DNA of 8,713 bases, from positions 1 to 8,713 of the forward strand of contig CAMURM010000044.1 of the NCBI GenBank assembly GCA_947097535.1, read 5' to 3'. Position numbers and translations under genes: made by a program. The notes beneath the pieces are model-generated. The model saw only the letters and a program-made list of their open reading frames with translations. It made no database searches and was not told the DNA's origin. The stretch is from an uncultured Selenomonas sp. (lineage in GTDB: Bacteria > Bacillota > Negativicutes > Selenomonadales > Selenomonadaceae). Shown here piece after piece: positions 1-7,239 of this stretch (positions within the stretch are counted from its first letter, which is position 1; each line of letters starts with the position of its first letter).

Positions 1-1679
1 ATCAGCTTGCCCTCGACACGGTTGGGCACAACATCACGAACGCGAACACGGAGGGGTATTCGCGCCAGCGCGTGAATCCCGCAGCTACGCGGCCGATCGA
101 GCACAGCGGCATGTTTGGCGGACTTTTTGTCGGCACCGGCGTCGATTCGGAGTCGCTGACGAGGGCCCGCGATTTTTTCGCGGACAAGCAGTATTGGCAG
201 GAAGAGGCAACAGGGTCCTACGCGAAATACCGCCAGAAGAACTACGACAAGATCGAGGCGGTATTCAACGACTCGAAGACCAAGGGGCTGCAGAACGCGA
301 TGCACAAGTTCTACAGCGCATGGAATGACCTCAGCGTCTACGCGAGCGACCCTGCGAAGCGCGTTTCCGTCGTCGAGTCGGGCAAGCAGTTCGCCGACCG
401 TCTCGAAGAGTCGGCGCAGAACGTGCAGAAGCAGCTCGACCTCGTCTATCGCGAGATGGATACGCATGTCAAGGACGTCAATGAGATCACGCAGAAGATC
501 GTCGAGCTTAATAAGAATATCTCGCTCGCCGAGGCGAACGGCGCCATGGCGAACGACCTTCGTGACAAGCGCGACCTCCTCGTCGACAAGCTGTCGGGCT
601 ACATGAGCCTGCACGTCTACGAGATGGACAACGGCATGTACCAGGTCGTCTCGGGCGGCGCTTCGATCGTCAACGGCGTTTCGCGTCTCGAGCTCAAGAT
701 GGACGGCCCCGTCGAAAACAAGCGCTACGGCGTCAACGACTACTCGCTGATCTTCAAGGATACGAACACGCTCTTTGTACCGGGCAACGGCACCTTGCAG
801 GCTGCCGTCGACTCCATCAAGGAGGACAAGGCGTACATGGACAAGCTCGCGAACATCGCGGCGACCTTCATGACGCAGTTTAACGCCCAGCACCGCGCGG
901 GCGCGGGCATCGACAAGGATGCGACATCGAATCTCAACTTCTTCGGCGAGCAGGACAAGTACTACGTCTGGGACAAGGAGCGCCAGTCGCTCCTCGCCGC
1001 GAAGGTCACGGGCACGACATCGACGACGGCGGGCACGCCGCCCGTGACGACGCATACGACGACGCTGTCGACGACGGCGGGAGATACGGAAGAATTGCAG
1101 GGGCTGCAGATCATCAAGGCGATGAAGGTCAGCGCCGATCTCGTCGCACAGAACGGTGAGCTCAAGGTCGCGGCACGCGGCTTCGGCGACAACAGCGACT
1201 CGAAGAACTCCTATGTGCATAACTTCAACTACAGCAATGCGACGATTCCGCCGAACATCACGGGAGCGGGCACCGTCGTCCATACGACGAGCGACCGAAA
1301 CGGCACGGCGGACGGCAGCAACGCCATCCTTCTGACGAACATCTTCAACATGGAGCAGAAGGACACGGGGCTTTCCATCTACAAGAACCCGACAGAGACG
1401 CGCCCGATCGGTACGAGCTCACTCAACAACTACTACAACTCGGTGACAAGCGCGCTCGGCATCGATTCGAACGCCATGGATACGAAGGTCAAGTTCCAGG
1501 AGGACGTCATGACGCAGATCCAGACCTGGCGCACGTCGGTCTCGGGCGTCAACTGGAACGAGGAACTTTCCAACATGATCAAGTTCCAGCAGGGCTACAG
1601 CGCGAGCGCGCGCTGCCTGACGACGATGGACGAAATGCTCGACCGCCTCGTGAACAACACGGGGCTCGTGGGAAGGTAA
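1..1679 (+). CDS. flgK: Flagellar hook-filament junction protein 1 (FlgK/HAP1), 5' end missing
   Basis: FlgK is secreted through the flagellar type III apparatus and, with FlgL, forms the joint between hook and filament. The frame is open from base 3 (bases 1-2 belong to a cut codon) and gives 558 visible residues. The first readable residues include the axial-protein signature ALDTVGHNITNANTEGYSRQ, so probably only about 20 residues are missing. The GTG at 72 is internal and is not the start. The end carries the classic FlgK C-terminal D0 helix: SGVNWNEELSNMIKFQQGYSASAR, split here as SGVNWNEEL and NMIKFQQGYSASAR, followed by TTMDEMLDRLVNN and GLVGR. The middle holds a threonine-rich low-complexity patch (bases 1008-1088). 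A single cysteine lies in the C-terminal helix (codon at 1614). The stop at 1677-1679 overlaps the flgL ribosome-binding site, so the two genes are probably co-translated. The identification is firm. Confidence 0.97.
   Translation, partial: QLALDTVGHNITNANTEGYSRQRVNPAATRPIEHSGMFGGLFVGTGVDSESLTRARDFFADKQYWQEEATGSYAKYRQKNYDKIEAVFNDSKTKGLQNAMHKFYSAWNDLSVYASDPAKRVSVVESGKQFADRLEESAQNVQKQLDLVYREMDTHVKDVNEITQKIVELNKNISLAEANGAMANDLRDKRDLLVDKLSGYMSLHVYEMDNGMYQVVSGGASIVNGVSRLELKMDGPVENKRYGVNDYSLIFKDTNTLFVPGNGTLQAAVDSIKEDKAYMDKLANIAATFMTQFNAQHRAGAGIDKDATSNLNFFGEQDKYYVWDKERQSLLAAKVTGTTSTTAGTPPVTTHTTTLSTTAGDTEELQGLQIIKAMKVSADLVAQNGELKVAARGFGDNSDSKNSYVHNFNYSNATIPPNITGAGTVVHTTSDRNGTADGSNAILLTNIFNMEQKDTGLSIYKNPTETRPIGTSSLNNYYNSVTSALGIDSNAMDTKVKFQEDVMTQIQTWRTSVSGVNWNEELSNMIKFQQGYSASARCLTTMDEMLDRLVNNTGLVGR
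1020..1081 (+). repeat. 14-bp in-frame direct repeat in a threonine-rich patch of flgK
   Basis: The 14-mer TCGACGACGGCGGG occurs at 1020-1033 and again at 1068-1081. The offset is 48 bases, so the frame is kept and the pentapeptide STTAG is encoded twice. The surrounding 27 codons (1008-1088) contain 14 threonines, mostly ACG. It looks like a small expandable linker in the surface-exposed middle of FlgK, generated by slippage or local duplication. That origin is inference. Confidence 0.75.
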
Positions 1680-1689
1680 GGTGACATAG

Positions 1690-3030
1690 ATGAGAATTGG
1701 CAGCTTGCAGATGGTTTCGCGCTATCAGAAGCAACTCAATACCGCTGCAGAGGAGCAGGCGAAGCTCATGGAGCAGTCGGACGGTCAGTCGCTGCACCGC
1801 CCGTCGGACGACCCTGTGCGCTACTCGAACTGGCTTCGCTACAGCACGGAGCAGAACGAGAACGAGCAGTACCAGAAGAACGTCGACGCGGGCAAGTCCT
1901 GGATGCAGCGCACGGACGGCGCTGTCTCGGGCATGGCGGACATCTTCAAGACACTGAAGGAAAAGACGATCCAGGCGGCGCAGTCGCCGCATCAGGATAC
2001 CGACATGGATGCCATCGCCAAGGACATGACGGCGAAGCTGCATGAAATCGTCTCGCTGGGCAACTCGCAGCAGGGCGACCGCTACATCTTTTCGGGACAG
2101 TCTGATCTCACGCAGCCGTTCCTGCTCACGGAGAAGACGGTCAAGCGCGGCATCCCCAAGACGCTTGACGATCAGCAGTCGAAGTTCTTCAATAATACGA
2201 ACGTGTCGGGCCGCATGAAGCAGATGATCACGCTCCAGGGCGACGACAAGAACGAATACTATCTCGATACGAAGACGGGAGACATCTATTCCTACGACTT
2301 CATGAAGGACGGCTACAAGAAGAAGGTCGCGGCAGGGCAGACGGAAGTCAATCCGGCGGCTGACTGCGCGGGCACTCTCGGCGGCGCATTCAACGTGTCG
2401 GACAACTTCCTCAACACGGGGCAGATCAAGGACGCCTCGACGAACCCGCCGGCGGGCGCCGGCATGGGCAGCGGCTGGTCGCAGAGCATCACGGTCAACG
2501 GGCAGACGGTCAACTTGAAGCTCAAGACCATCGACCAGCAGATCGTCAAATATCAGGGCGACTTCAAGCAGATTTCCATGGTCAAGAAGAACGGCGCCGT
2601 CGAGCCGACGGCAGATACCGTAAATGCGACGGCGAAAGAAATTTTCGGCGAGGATATCTTCGACGACGAGAACTCGGGCAACACGTACTCGGGCACGGCG
2701 GCGATCAACGACATGCTGACCGTGGCGGCGAAGGTCGACTCGTCCGATGTCAACTGGCTCATTTCCGACGGCGTGACGCTCGCCGATGAGTCGCACAACA
2801 ATGTCGTCATCTCGCAGGATCATATCGCCGCGCGGCACAACGTCTACAAGGGCATGGCGGACATCCTCGACGACTACGCCGTTTCCATCAAGCAGGACAT
2901 CTCCGACACGAACAGCACGGACGTCGCGAAACTCGCCGTCCAGCTCATGCAGGCGTCGGCGATCTACAACATGTCGCTCTCCGTCGGCTCGCGCATCCTG
3001 CCGCCGACCTTGACCGACTACTTGAGGTAA
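1690..3030 (+). CDS. flgL: Flagellar hook-filament junction protein 3 (FlgL/HAP3), enlarged central region
   Basis: FlgL is the second hook-filament adaptor, sitting between FlgK and the first flagellin subunits. The N-terminus MRIGSLQMVSRYQKQLN and the motif LHRPSDDPVRYSNWLRY (about residues 35-51) are typical of FlgL. So are the segment GDRYIFSGQSDLTQPF (to residue 144) and the C-terminal helix DVAKLAVQLMQASAIYNMSL. The ATG at 1690 is preceded by AAGGTGA (1678-1684) at a 5-base spacing, which supports this start. At 446 residues it is clearly longer than the roughly 300 residues of B. subtilis or E. coli FlgL. The extra length lies between the TQPF segment and the KYQGDFKQIS segment (from residue 287). 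A lone cysteine (residue 226) falls in this insert. The gene is 10 bases behind flgK and 28 bases ahead of the DUF6470 gene. Confidence 0.96.
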   Translation: MRIGSLQMVSRYQKQLNTAAEEQAKLMEQSDGQSLHRPSDDPVRYSNWLRYSTEQNENEQYQKNVDAGKSWMQRTDGAVSGMADIFKTLKEKTIQAAQSPHQDTDMDAIAKDMTAKLHEIVSLGNSQQGDRYIFSGQSDLTQPFLLTEKTVKRGIPKTLDDQQSKFFNNTNVSGRMKQMITLQGDDKNEYYLDTKTGDIYSYDFMKDGYKKKVAAGQTEVNPAADCAGTLGGAFNVSDNFLNTGQIKDASTNPPAGAGMGSGWSQSITVNGQTVNLKLKTIDQQIVKYQGDFKQISMVKKNGAVEPTADTVNATAKEIFGEDIFDDENSGNTYSGTAAINDMLTVAAKVDSSDVNWLISDGVTLADESHNNVVISQDHIAARHNVYKGMADILDDYAVSIKQDISDTNSTDVAKLAVQLMQASAIYNMSLSVGSRILPPTLTDYLR

Positions 3031-3058
3031 GAGAAAGCTGGAAGAAAGGAGGAGCGCG

Positions 3059-3649
3059 ATGCTTTCCGATATGACGTATCTGAACGTGCGCCATACGCTG
3101 CCCATGCTCGGCTGGCAGGCGCGCTCCTTCAAGCTTCAGACGAGTATGACGCCTGCCAAGATGCAAGGAAGGCGGCGCGAAGCGAGCGCGAATCTCGGCG
3201 CGACGCAGGTGCGCATCGACATCGACAGTTACGAGAGCCGCAAGGCGTACGGTTTTAGAAAGGACGCCGACCTCTGCGCGGACTTCAAGAACGCAGGCAT
3301 TTCGGGCGTGAAAAGCGGCACGAGCCGCCGCTCATCGGAGGCTTGGCAGGCGATCGACGGTGCGGCGAAGCCAAATGCCGACTTTTTCCAGAAGCAGGCG
3401 AAGGGCAAGATCGAAGCCGAGATCAAGGAGCAGAAGGAGATCGAGCTGAGGCCCATTCCACGCCCGAAGATCACCGTCTACCCGGCGGAACTCAAAGGCT
3501 CACCCGATGTCGGCGAGCACTCGATCGACATACGCTCCGAGCCGTTTGCCGAGATCAACTATGAGCCGGGCAGCATCGATTACAACATGCGCGTGAAAGG
3601 TTCCATCCACATGTGGACATCTATCGGTCATTATGACATATATGCATAG
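3059..3649 (+). CDS. DUF6470 (YviE-like) family protein, function unknown
   Basis: This 196-residue protein matches the pattern of the YviE/DUF6470 family, which sits between flgL and fliW in B. subtilis and other Firmicutes. Family-like features are the early segment with FKLQTSMTPAKMQ followed by GATQVRIDIDSYES, and alternating beta-type patches near the C-terminus (PRPKITVYPAEL, HSIDIRSEPFAEINYEPG, IDYNMRVKG). No signal peptide or membrane segment is visible. The middle is charged and lysine/glutamate rich (about residues 115-140). The start at 3059 is set by a strong Shine-Dalgarno AAAGGAGGA at 3045-3053, 5 bases upstream. The next ATG at 3071 is less well spaced. The biochemical role is not established. 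Position alone suggests a link to flagellar assembly or to FliW/CsrA control. The family call rests mainly on synteny and motif resemblance from memory. Confidence 0.78.
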   Translation: MLSDMTYLNVRHTLPMLGWQARSFKLQTSMTPAKMQGRRREASANLGATQVRIDIDSYESRKAYGFRKDADLCADFKNAGISGVKSGTSRRSSEAWQAIDGAAKPNADFFQKQAKGKIEAEIKEQKEIELRPIPRPKITVYPAELKGSPDVGEHSIDIRSEPFAEINYEPGSIDYNMRVKGSIHMWTSIGHYDIYA

Positions 3650-3660
3650 GGGAGAGAAGC

Positions 3661-4137
3661 ATGAGAAAGATCACGACGACACGCTTTGGGGAGATCGAGG
3701 AGGCGGAGGACAAGATCCTTCACTTTGCCGCAGGTCTTCCCGCCTTCGAGGACGAGCATGAGTTCATCATCGTCCCGTACGACGAGGAAAGCCCTTACGT
3801 TTTTCTGCAGTCGGTCTCGACGCCCGATCTCGCCTTCCTGATGACGATCCCGTTCATCTTCTTCCCTGACTATGAATTCCGTCTTGAAGACGACGTGCTC
3901 GAGAGCCTTGCACTTGAGAATCAGGAGGATCTCCTGCTCTACACGCTGCTGACGATTCCGGGCAGCGACATCCGCGAGATGACGGCGAACCTTCTTGCGC
4001 CGATCGTCATCAACAGCCGCACAAACGAAGGTCGCCAGATCGTTCTCGACAAGAGCGCCTATCGGACGAAGCACAAGCTGTTCCATAAGCAGGTGAAGGC
4101 GGAAGCGAAGGAAGAACGCGAGCGGGAGGCGAACTGA
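3661..4137 (+). CDS. fliW: Flagellar assembly factor FliW, CsrA antagonist and flagellin-binding protein
   Basis: FliW is a small cytoplasmic beta-barrel protein. In B. subtilis it binds unsecreted flagellin and, when released, binds CsrA and blocks its repression of flagellin translation. The 158 residues show the family landmarks in order: FAAGLPAFEDEHEF (22-35), VFLQSVSTPDLAFL (47-60), FFPDYEF (67-73), then ANLLAPIVINSRTNEGRQIV toward the C-terminus. The last 20 or so residues are lysine/glutamate rich and make it slightly longer than the B. subtilis protein (about 143). A purine-rich AGGGGAGAG lies just before the ATG at 3661, which is 11 bases behind the upstream stop. Its TGA (4135-4137) directly abuts the csrA ATG (4138), and the csrA ribosome-binding site lies inside fliW. 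The two are therefore likely translated in a coupled manner, which suits a stoichiometric regulator-antagonist pair. Confidence 0.95.
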   Translation: MRKITTTRFGEIEEAEDKILHFAAGLPAFEDEHEFIIVPYDEESPYVFLQSVSTPDLAFLMTIPFIFFPDYEFRLEDDVLESLALENQEDLLLYTLLTIPGSDIREMTANLLAPIVINSRTNEGRQIVLDKSAYRTKHKLFHKQVKAEAKEEREREAN

Positions 4138-4362
4138 ATGCTAGTATTGACGCGCAAGCCGCGCCAACAGATCATGATCGGCGACGACATCGTCGTTCAT
4201 GTCGTGGAAGTGCAGGGGGACAACGTCCGCATCGCTATTGAAGCGCCGCGCGAGGTCAAGATCTACCGCGGCGAGATATATCGCGCCATCCAGGACGAGA
4301 ACAAGCGGGCGGCGGCGCCTGCAAACATCGACCTCAGACAGGCGCTGCCGCCGAAGGAGTAG
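4138..4362 (+). CDS. csrA: Carbon storage regulator CsrA, flagellin translational repressor
   Basis: CsrA is a dimeric RNA-binding protein that recognises GGA in hairpin loops, usually at or near ribosome-binding sites. All 74 residues are clear: MLVLTRK at the N-terminus, IGDDIVVHVVEV, GDNVRIAI, APREVKIYRGEIY, with the key RNA-contact residues Leu4 and Arg44 kept. The length equals that of B. subtilis CsrA. Position 55 is Asn within QDENKRAA (52-59), which resembles the QEENNRAA stretch of B. subtilis CsrA that is needed for FliW control. That suggests this protein is of the FliW-responsive type. The ribosome-binding site GGGAGG (4124-4129) lies in fliW. The neighbouring fliW and the GGA-rich flagellin leader complete the expected circuit. 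The following 129-base spacer is also packed with GGA motifs, so autoregulation or control of flaG is possible. Confidence 0.97.
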   Translation: MLVLTRKPRQQIMIGDDIVVHVVEVQGDNVRIAIEAPREVKIYRGEIYRAIQDENKRAAAPANIDLRQALPPKE

Positions 4363-4491
4363 CATCGTCCGACCGGCGGGAAGGAATAGGAAGTCGTTCC
4401 TTGCAGGGGCAGGAGGCTCCTGTGTTGTTCGGTGCAGGAGGCGTCGGACAAACAAGGGATTGCATACATTTCATCTATGGAGGGATAAAAC
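4363..4491 (+). promoter_or_regulatory. GGA-dense, foldable csrA-flaG spacer; candidate CsrA-responsive element
   Basis: This 129-base gap has no plausible gene. It contains nine GGA triplets (starting at 4379, 4383, 4389, 4412, 4437, 4446, 4457, 4479, 4483). Several pairings are visible. GTCCGAC (4367-4373) pairs with GTCGGAC (4443-4449) and closes the whole segment. AAGGAA (4381-4386) pairs with TTCCTT (4397-4402), leaving a 10-base loop that carries AGGA. CTCCTG (4417-4422) can pair either with CAGGAG at 4410-4415 or with CAGGAG at 4435-4440. GCAGGAGGC is a direct repeat (4409-4417, 4434-4442). The last GGA pair (4479-4485) is the flaG Shine-Dalgarno. CsrA binds GGA in loops, so control by the adjacent csrA product is a reasonable inference. 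No convincing promoter was found here. Confidence 0.5.
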
Positions 4492-5019
4492 ATGATGAGC
4501 AAGATTCAGGACGCGCTCGGCGCGGCGGCCGTCATGCAGATGGCGGATCTTGCCGTGGGAGGATCTGCGGCAAGTCCGTCCGTGCCTGCCGATGCCTATC
4601 GGCAGGACAGCGCGGCACAGCGCGCAGGAGCACCTGCGGCAGGCAGTGCGGCAATCTCTGATTCGCCTGCTGCCGTCGTCGACGAGCACTTGAGCACGCA
4701 GCTGCAGGCGCAGGCTACGGCTGAGACGGCGAAGGCGAAGAGTGAGGCGGCAGAAGAAGAGCAGAAGAAACGGCTCGGCAAGGACAAGCCGATCGACGAG
4801 TCGCAGATGACGTACCTCATGAAGGAGATCAATCGCATCATGAGCCGCATGAACTGCAACATCGCCTTCGAGTATCACAAGGAAGTCGACGTCATGAGCG
4901 TGCGCATGCTCGAAAAGAAGACGGGCAAGCTCATCAAGGAGATGCCGCCCGAGTACATGATCAAAGGCATGGAAAAGACGCGCGAATGGCTCGGTACGTT
5001 CCTGGATCAGCCGGCATAA
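4492..5019 (+). CDS. flaG: FlaG-family flagellar protein with alanine-rich N-terminal extension
   Basis: FlaG-family proteins (YvyC in B. subtilis) are encoded next to fliD and have been linked to filament length; their mechanism is unclear. The conserved domain is the C-terminal third of this 175-residue protein (about 104-170): a helix with TYLMKEINRIMSRMN, a strand with IAFEYHKEVDVMSVRML, then the signature KLIKEMPPEYMIKGM. The first 100 or so residues are low-complexity and rich in Ala, Ser, Gln and Glu, and make the protein longer than the roughly 110 residues of YvyC. The ATG at 4492 is chosen over the one at 4495 because GGAGGG (4479-4484) is 7 bases away. One cysteine (residue 122) is present. 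The stop codon (5017-5019) is embedded in the fliD ribosome-binding site. The early coding region contains two strong hairpins. Confidence 0.88.
   Translation: MMSKIQDALGAAAVMQMADLAVGGSAASPSVPADAYRQDSAAQRAGAPAAGSAAISDSPAAVVDEHLSTQLQAQATAETAKAKSEAAEEEQKKRLGKDKPIDESQMTYLMKEINRIMSRMNCNIAFEYHKEVDVMSVRMLEKKTGKLIKEMPPEYMIKGMEKTREWLGTFLDQPA
4585..4638 (+). repeat. Two tandem hairpins inside the 5' part of flaG
   Basis: CCTGCCGAT (4585-4593) and ATCGGCAGG (4598-4606) form a perfect 9-bp inverted repeat around a 4-base loop. Just downstream CGCAGG (4623-4628) and CCTGCG (4633-4638) form a 6-bp stem with loop AGCA. Neither is followed by a T-run, so they are not intrinsic terminators. They lie in the low-complexity alanine-rich part of the gene and could arise partly from codon composition. 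Confidence 0.6.
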
Positions 5020-5031
5020 GGAGGACATACC

Positions 5032-6762
5032 ATGGGGGTAAACGGCATTTACGGTCTCTCAGGCTCGGGTCTTGACATCGAATCGCTCGTCAAGATGGGC
5101 ATGAAGGGCAAGCAGAACCAATATGACAAGATGTATAAGCGCGAGATGACGAACGAGTACACGAAGACCGCGCTCAACGAGCTTTACAACAAGGTCAATA
5201 CATACAACTTGTCCGAGCTTACGAACTATAAGAAGCAGTCCGACATGGCGGCGAAGAGCGCGTCAAGTTCGGACGACAAGACGGTCACGGTCAATGCGAA
5301 CGGTGCGGCGGCGGTCATGAGCCATACGGTCACGGTCGAGAGTCTCGCGTCGAACGCCTATTTCGTGTCGAACGCGCCGATCACGCGTTCCTATCAGGCG
5401 CATCCCGGGAATCCGAATCCGCCCGACAAGTCGAAGAGCATCGAGCTTGCCGACATCGCTTTCAAGCGCATCGAGGATGCGGGAACGAGCGCCAGCGGTA
5501 CGAAGCAGTACCATGTCTATTATGCGGACGGCACGAGCGGCATCGTCGATGAAGGCGATACGGCGATTGAAATGGATCTCGCGGACAAGGAGCCGGCGTC
5601 TGCTGACGACATCTACCACATCAAGTATACGTTCAAGGATCTTGTGGAAAACAAGAAGACCCTGAACGACCTCGCGAGCAGCATACAGAACGCCACGCGT
5701 CCACCGAAAGGACCGAAGGACGTCGCGCACAAGGCGAACTTCAATGCCAGCTACGATGCGGCGACGGGTTCTTTCAGCATCTACAACAAGAACGGCGGCG
5801 CTAGCAATGTCATCAGCGTCAAGACGCTCGACAAAGGCTCGACGCAGCTCGTGAACAACCTGCACTTCGCGAAATTCGACCAGTCGACGAACACCTTGAC
5901 GAATTTGCCCTCTTTCGTGCAGGGCACAGAGCAGAAGTTCGGCGGCACAGCCGGCAAGGTCAAGGTCGACGGCAGGGAGTACGTCGTCGATGAGAACCGC
6001 CTCGTCGCGGGAGGCGTCACCTACAACTTCCTCAACAAGACGCAGACGGGACAGACCGTCACGGTCTCCGTCTCGCAGAACGTCGACGCTGTCGTCGACA
6101 AGGTCAAGAAATTCGTCGAAAGCTACAACAAGCTTCTGGACGAATTGCAGAAGGAATACAACACACAGCACGACAAGGACTATGACCCGCTGACGAAAGA
6201 GCAGGAAAAGGGCATGTCGGAAGAGCAGATCAAGCGCTGGAACGAAAAGGCGAAGGGCGGGCTTCTCTACCATAACACCTACCTCGGCAGGCTCATCAGC
6301 AAGATGAGAGAAGCCGTCGCGACGCCCGTCGCGTCCGCTGAGTCGAAGTACAACTCCGCATCGACGCTCGGCATTACGACGCAGGTCGGCAACAACCACG
6401 GACACTTGACGCTCAATGAGGACAAGCTCAAGAAGGCGCTGGCGGAAGATCCCGATTCCGTTTACCGCGTGTTCGGCGCGTTGGATGAAAAGGACGACTT
6501 CAAAAACTCGGGCGTTTCGATGCGCCTGTCGAAAGTCGCCCTGGACAGCCTCAAGGAGATCAGCAAGGAAGCGGGCACGAAGTCCGACTGGGACGATGCG
6601 TCAACGCTCGGCAACTTGATCCGCTCGCAGAAGAAAAAGATGAAGGACTTCAAGAATCTCTTGGACGACTTCCAGTCACAGCTCTATAAGAAATACGACG
6701 CGATGGAATCGGCGCTGCAGCGCATGAACAGCACCTACAGCTCGATTTTCGGCGCGAAGTGA
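5032..6762 (+). CDS. fliD: Flagellar filament cap protein FliD (HAP2)
   Basis: FliD forms the cap at the filament tip under which flagellin folds into place. The N-terminus has the family signature GIYGLSGSGLDIESLVKMGM (residues 4-23) and continues into the FliD_N helical and beta region to about residue 110. The FliD_C domain begins around residue 326, with a helix VDKVKKFVESYNKLLDEL (about 355-372). It continues through ASTLGITT (443-450), LNEDKLKKALAEDPDSVYRVFG and the terminal helix ending in YSSIFGAK. At 576 residues it is longer than the B. subtilis (about 500) and E. coli (about 470) proteins, with the extra length in the variable central domain. The start at 5032 has an excellent Shine-Dalgarno TAAGGAGGA (5017-5025) that contains the flaG stop codon. 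No cysteine is present. fliS follows after 24 bases. Confidence 0.96.
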   Translation: MGVNGIYGLSGSGLDIESLVKMGMKGKQNQYDKMYKREMTNEYTKTALNELYNKVNTYNLSELTNYKKQSDMAAKSASSSDDKTVTVNANGAAAVMSHTVTVESLASNAYFVSNAPITRSYQAHPGNPNPPDKSKSIELADIAFKRIEDAGTSASGTKQYHVYYADGTSGIVDEGDTAIEMDLADKEPASADDIYHIKYTFKDLVENKKTLNDLASSIQNATRPPKGPKDVAHKANFNASYDAATGSFSIYNKNGGASNVISVKTLDKGSTQLVNNLHFAKFDQSTNTLTNLPSFVQGTEQKFGGTAGKVKVDGREYVVDENRLVAGGVTYNFLNKTQTGQTVTVSVSQNVDAVVDKVKKFVESYNKLLDELQKEYNTQHDKDYDPLTKEQEKGMSEEQIKRWNEKAKGGLLYHNTYLGRLISKMREAVATPVASAESKYNSASTLGITTQVGNNHGHLTLNEDKLKKALAEDPDSVYRVFGALDEKDDFKNSGVSMRLSKVALDSLKEISKEAGTKSDWDDASTLGNLIRSQKKKMKDFKNLLDDFQSQLYKKYDAMESALQRMNSTYSSIFGAK

Positions 6763-6786
6763 TAGGGGAAGGCAGGGGGAAAACGA

Positions 6787-7239
6787 ATGGTAAATGCAGC
6801 AGCGGAAGCATATAAGAGACAGCAGATCATGACGGCGACGCCCGAAGCCCTGACGCTCATGCTCTACAACGGCGCCCTGCGCTTCATGTCGGAGGGCAAG
6901 GAGGCTCTGGAGAAGAAGGACTACGAGTCGGCGAACAACTCGATCATCAAGGCAGAGAAGATCATCACGGAATTTCGCGTGACGCTCGACTTCAACTATG
7001 AGATCTCGCATCAGCTGCTGCCGCTGTACAACTATGTCTACGACTGCCTCGTGCGCGGCAACCTCGACAGCGACACGAGCAAGATCGACGAGGCCGCGGG
7101 CATCATCCGCGAGCTGCGCGACGCCTGGGCGCAGGCGATGAAGAAGTCGCGCGCCGAAAAGGCGGGCGAGAATATCGACGAGGCGGTGCCGGCTGCGCCC
7201 GTCATATCGACGACGCCGCCCGAAAAGGGCGTTTCCTGA
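6787..7239 (+). CDS. fliS: Flagellin export chaperone FliS
   Basis: FliS binds the C-terminal D0 helix of flagellin in the cytoplasm and prevents premature polymerisation before export. In B. subtilis it also promotes the flagellin-FliW interaction. The 150 residues carry the family signature TATPEALTLMLYNGALRF (16-33). The second conserved block starts near residue 72 (EISHQLLPLYNYVYDCLV) and the third ends with IIRELRDAW. The last 30 or so residues form a Pro/Ala-rich tail that looks disordered and accounts for the extra length relative to the usual 125-135 residues. The AGGGGGA (6774-6780) lies 6 bases before the ATG. The TGA stop shares its A with the ATG of the next gene (TGATG), so translation is probably coupled to the FliT-like protein. 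Confidence 0.95.
   Translation: MVNAAAEAYKRQQIMTATPEALTLMLYNGALRFMSEGKEALEKKDYESANNSIIKAEKIITEFRVTLDFNYEISHQLLPLYNYVYDCLVRGNLDSDTSKIDEAAGIIRELRDAWAQAMKKSRAEKAGENIDEAVPAAPVISTTPPEKGVS

Noticed and set aside
72..74. GTG at 72 as the start of flgK
   Set aside because: The frame is open to the window edge and the residues before it are the conserved FlgK N-terminal signature, so the true start is upstream of the window.
1579..3132. 517-codon open frame on the minus strand opposite flgL, and a similar 380-codon one at 5263-6405 opposite fliD
   Set aside because: Both lie opposite genes with clear family signatures. They are rich in Arg, Val, Leu and Asp runs typical of antisense readings of GC-biased codons, and have no credible ribosome-binding site or recognisable domain.
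4477..4488. Three-codon ORF ATG GAG GGA TAA just before flaG
   Set aside because: Its bases are the flaG Shine-Dalgarno itself, it has no ribosome-binding site of its own, and it most likely arises by chance.
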